From the NCBI GenBank assembly GCA_002773655.1, contig PFAR01000040.1, positions 469-13,741 of the forward strand: a DNA stretch of 13,273 nucleotides, given 5' to 3'. The position numbers and the translations under genes are program-made. Positions 13,177 through 13,273 of the stretch are shown piece by piece (positions within the stretch are counted from its first letter, which is position 1; each line of letters begins with the position of its first letter). Under the pieces are notes generated by a model that saw nothing but the letters and a program-made list of their open reading frames with translations, was not told the origin of the DNA and did no database searches. This DNA is from Candidatus Falkowbacteria bacterium CG10_big_fil_rev_8_21_14_0_10_43_10 (GTDB taxonomy: Bacteria; Patescibacteriota; Patescibacteriia; Patescibacteriales; XYC2-FULL-47-12).

Positions 13177-13273
13177 ATGCTCGATAAAGATTTTATCCAG
13201 CACCGTGCCCGAATACCCTGCGGTCTCTGCCGCAGGGATGAAGGGCTATCATCATTCTTGCCGCAGGGTTTAA
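13177..13273 (+). CDS. Possible start of a further ORF, cut by the window end
   Basis: ATG13177 opens a frame that runs without stop for 32 codons to the window end, beginning MLDKDFIQHRARIP. The first codons look gene-like and a TATAAT lies just upstream. From 13216 on, however, the sequence is dominated by copies of an 8-bp GC-rich repeat, so the frame may be fortuitous or a gene start invaded by a repeat. I do not recognise the protein. Confidence 0.3.
   Translation, partial: MLDKDFIQHRARIPCGLCRRDEGLSSFLPQGL
13216..13268. repeat. GC-rich inverted repeat plus a third copy
   Basis: CCCTGCGG (13216-13223) pairs with CCGCAGGG (13230-13237) around TCTCTG. CCGCAGGG recurs at 13261-13268. The cluster stands out in AT-rich surroundings and continues to the edge of the window, so its full extent is unseen. 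Confidence 0.6.

Overview
The window looks like a piece of a Candidate Phyla Radiation (Patescibacteria / Parcubacteria-like) genome. I infer this from style, not from a marker gene: AT-rich DNA with long A and T runs, almost no Shine-Dalgarno sequences, starts that nearly all read TTATG, only TAA and TAG stops, and protein types common in that group (Bro-N and KilA-N antirepressor-like proteins, repeat coiled-coil proteins, CARDB/Kazal surface proteins, split PEP-synthase-like enzymes). There is no rRNA, tRNA, CRISPR array or transposase. No gene-free gap exceeds about 205 bp.

Region 1 (1-4190) is an accessory block: two paralogous Bro-N/DinD-like genes, a frameshifted KilA-N gene and an AbiTii-type abortive-infection gene. 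It is unusually rich in structure. The first Bro-N gene and the unrelated KilA-N gene share a 31-bp leader and a diverged 62-bp 3' flank, as if different bodies had been placed between the same ends. Both Bro-N genes carry a long perfect palindrome at the same codon position. The arms differ between the paralogs, but three changes on one side are matched by three on the other. The KilA-N gene has its own internal palindrome at the same distance from its original start. The AbiTii gene is bracketed by two identical, perfect 30-bp palindromes.

Region 2 (4200-7440) encodes cell-surface or secreted proteins. A membrane-anchored or secreted metzincin-type metalloprotease is divergent from a secreted protein with two CARDB-like domains around a four-cysteine Kazal (protease-inhibitor) domain. 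A strong two-way hairpin separates the latter from a convergent gene for a coiled-coil protein made of four tandem repeats of about 88 residues.

Region 3 (8660-13108) is a three-gene same-strand unit. Two paralogs carry a helical middle domain plus a C-terminal phosphohistidine swivel domain; the first also has an N-terminal winged helix. The third gene is a free-standing PEP-synthase-type ATP-grasp domain. Together they hold the three domains of a rifampin-phosphotransferase-like enzyme on separate chains, without a PEP/pyruvate barrel. A tandem operator-like palindrome lies just upstream of the winged-helix gene. This split dikinase module and the palindrome-bearing antirepressor cassettes are the best candidates for undescribed biology. 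The window ends in the first codons of a possible further ORF with small GC-rich inverted repeats.
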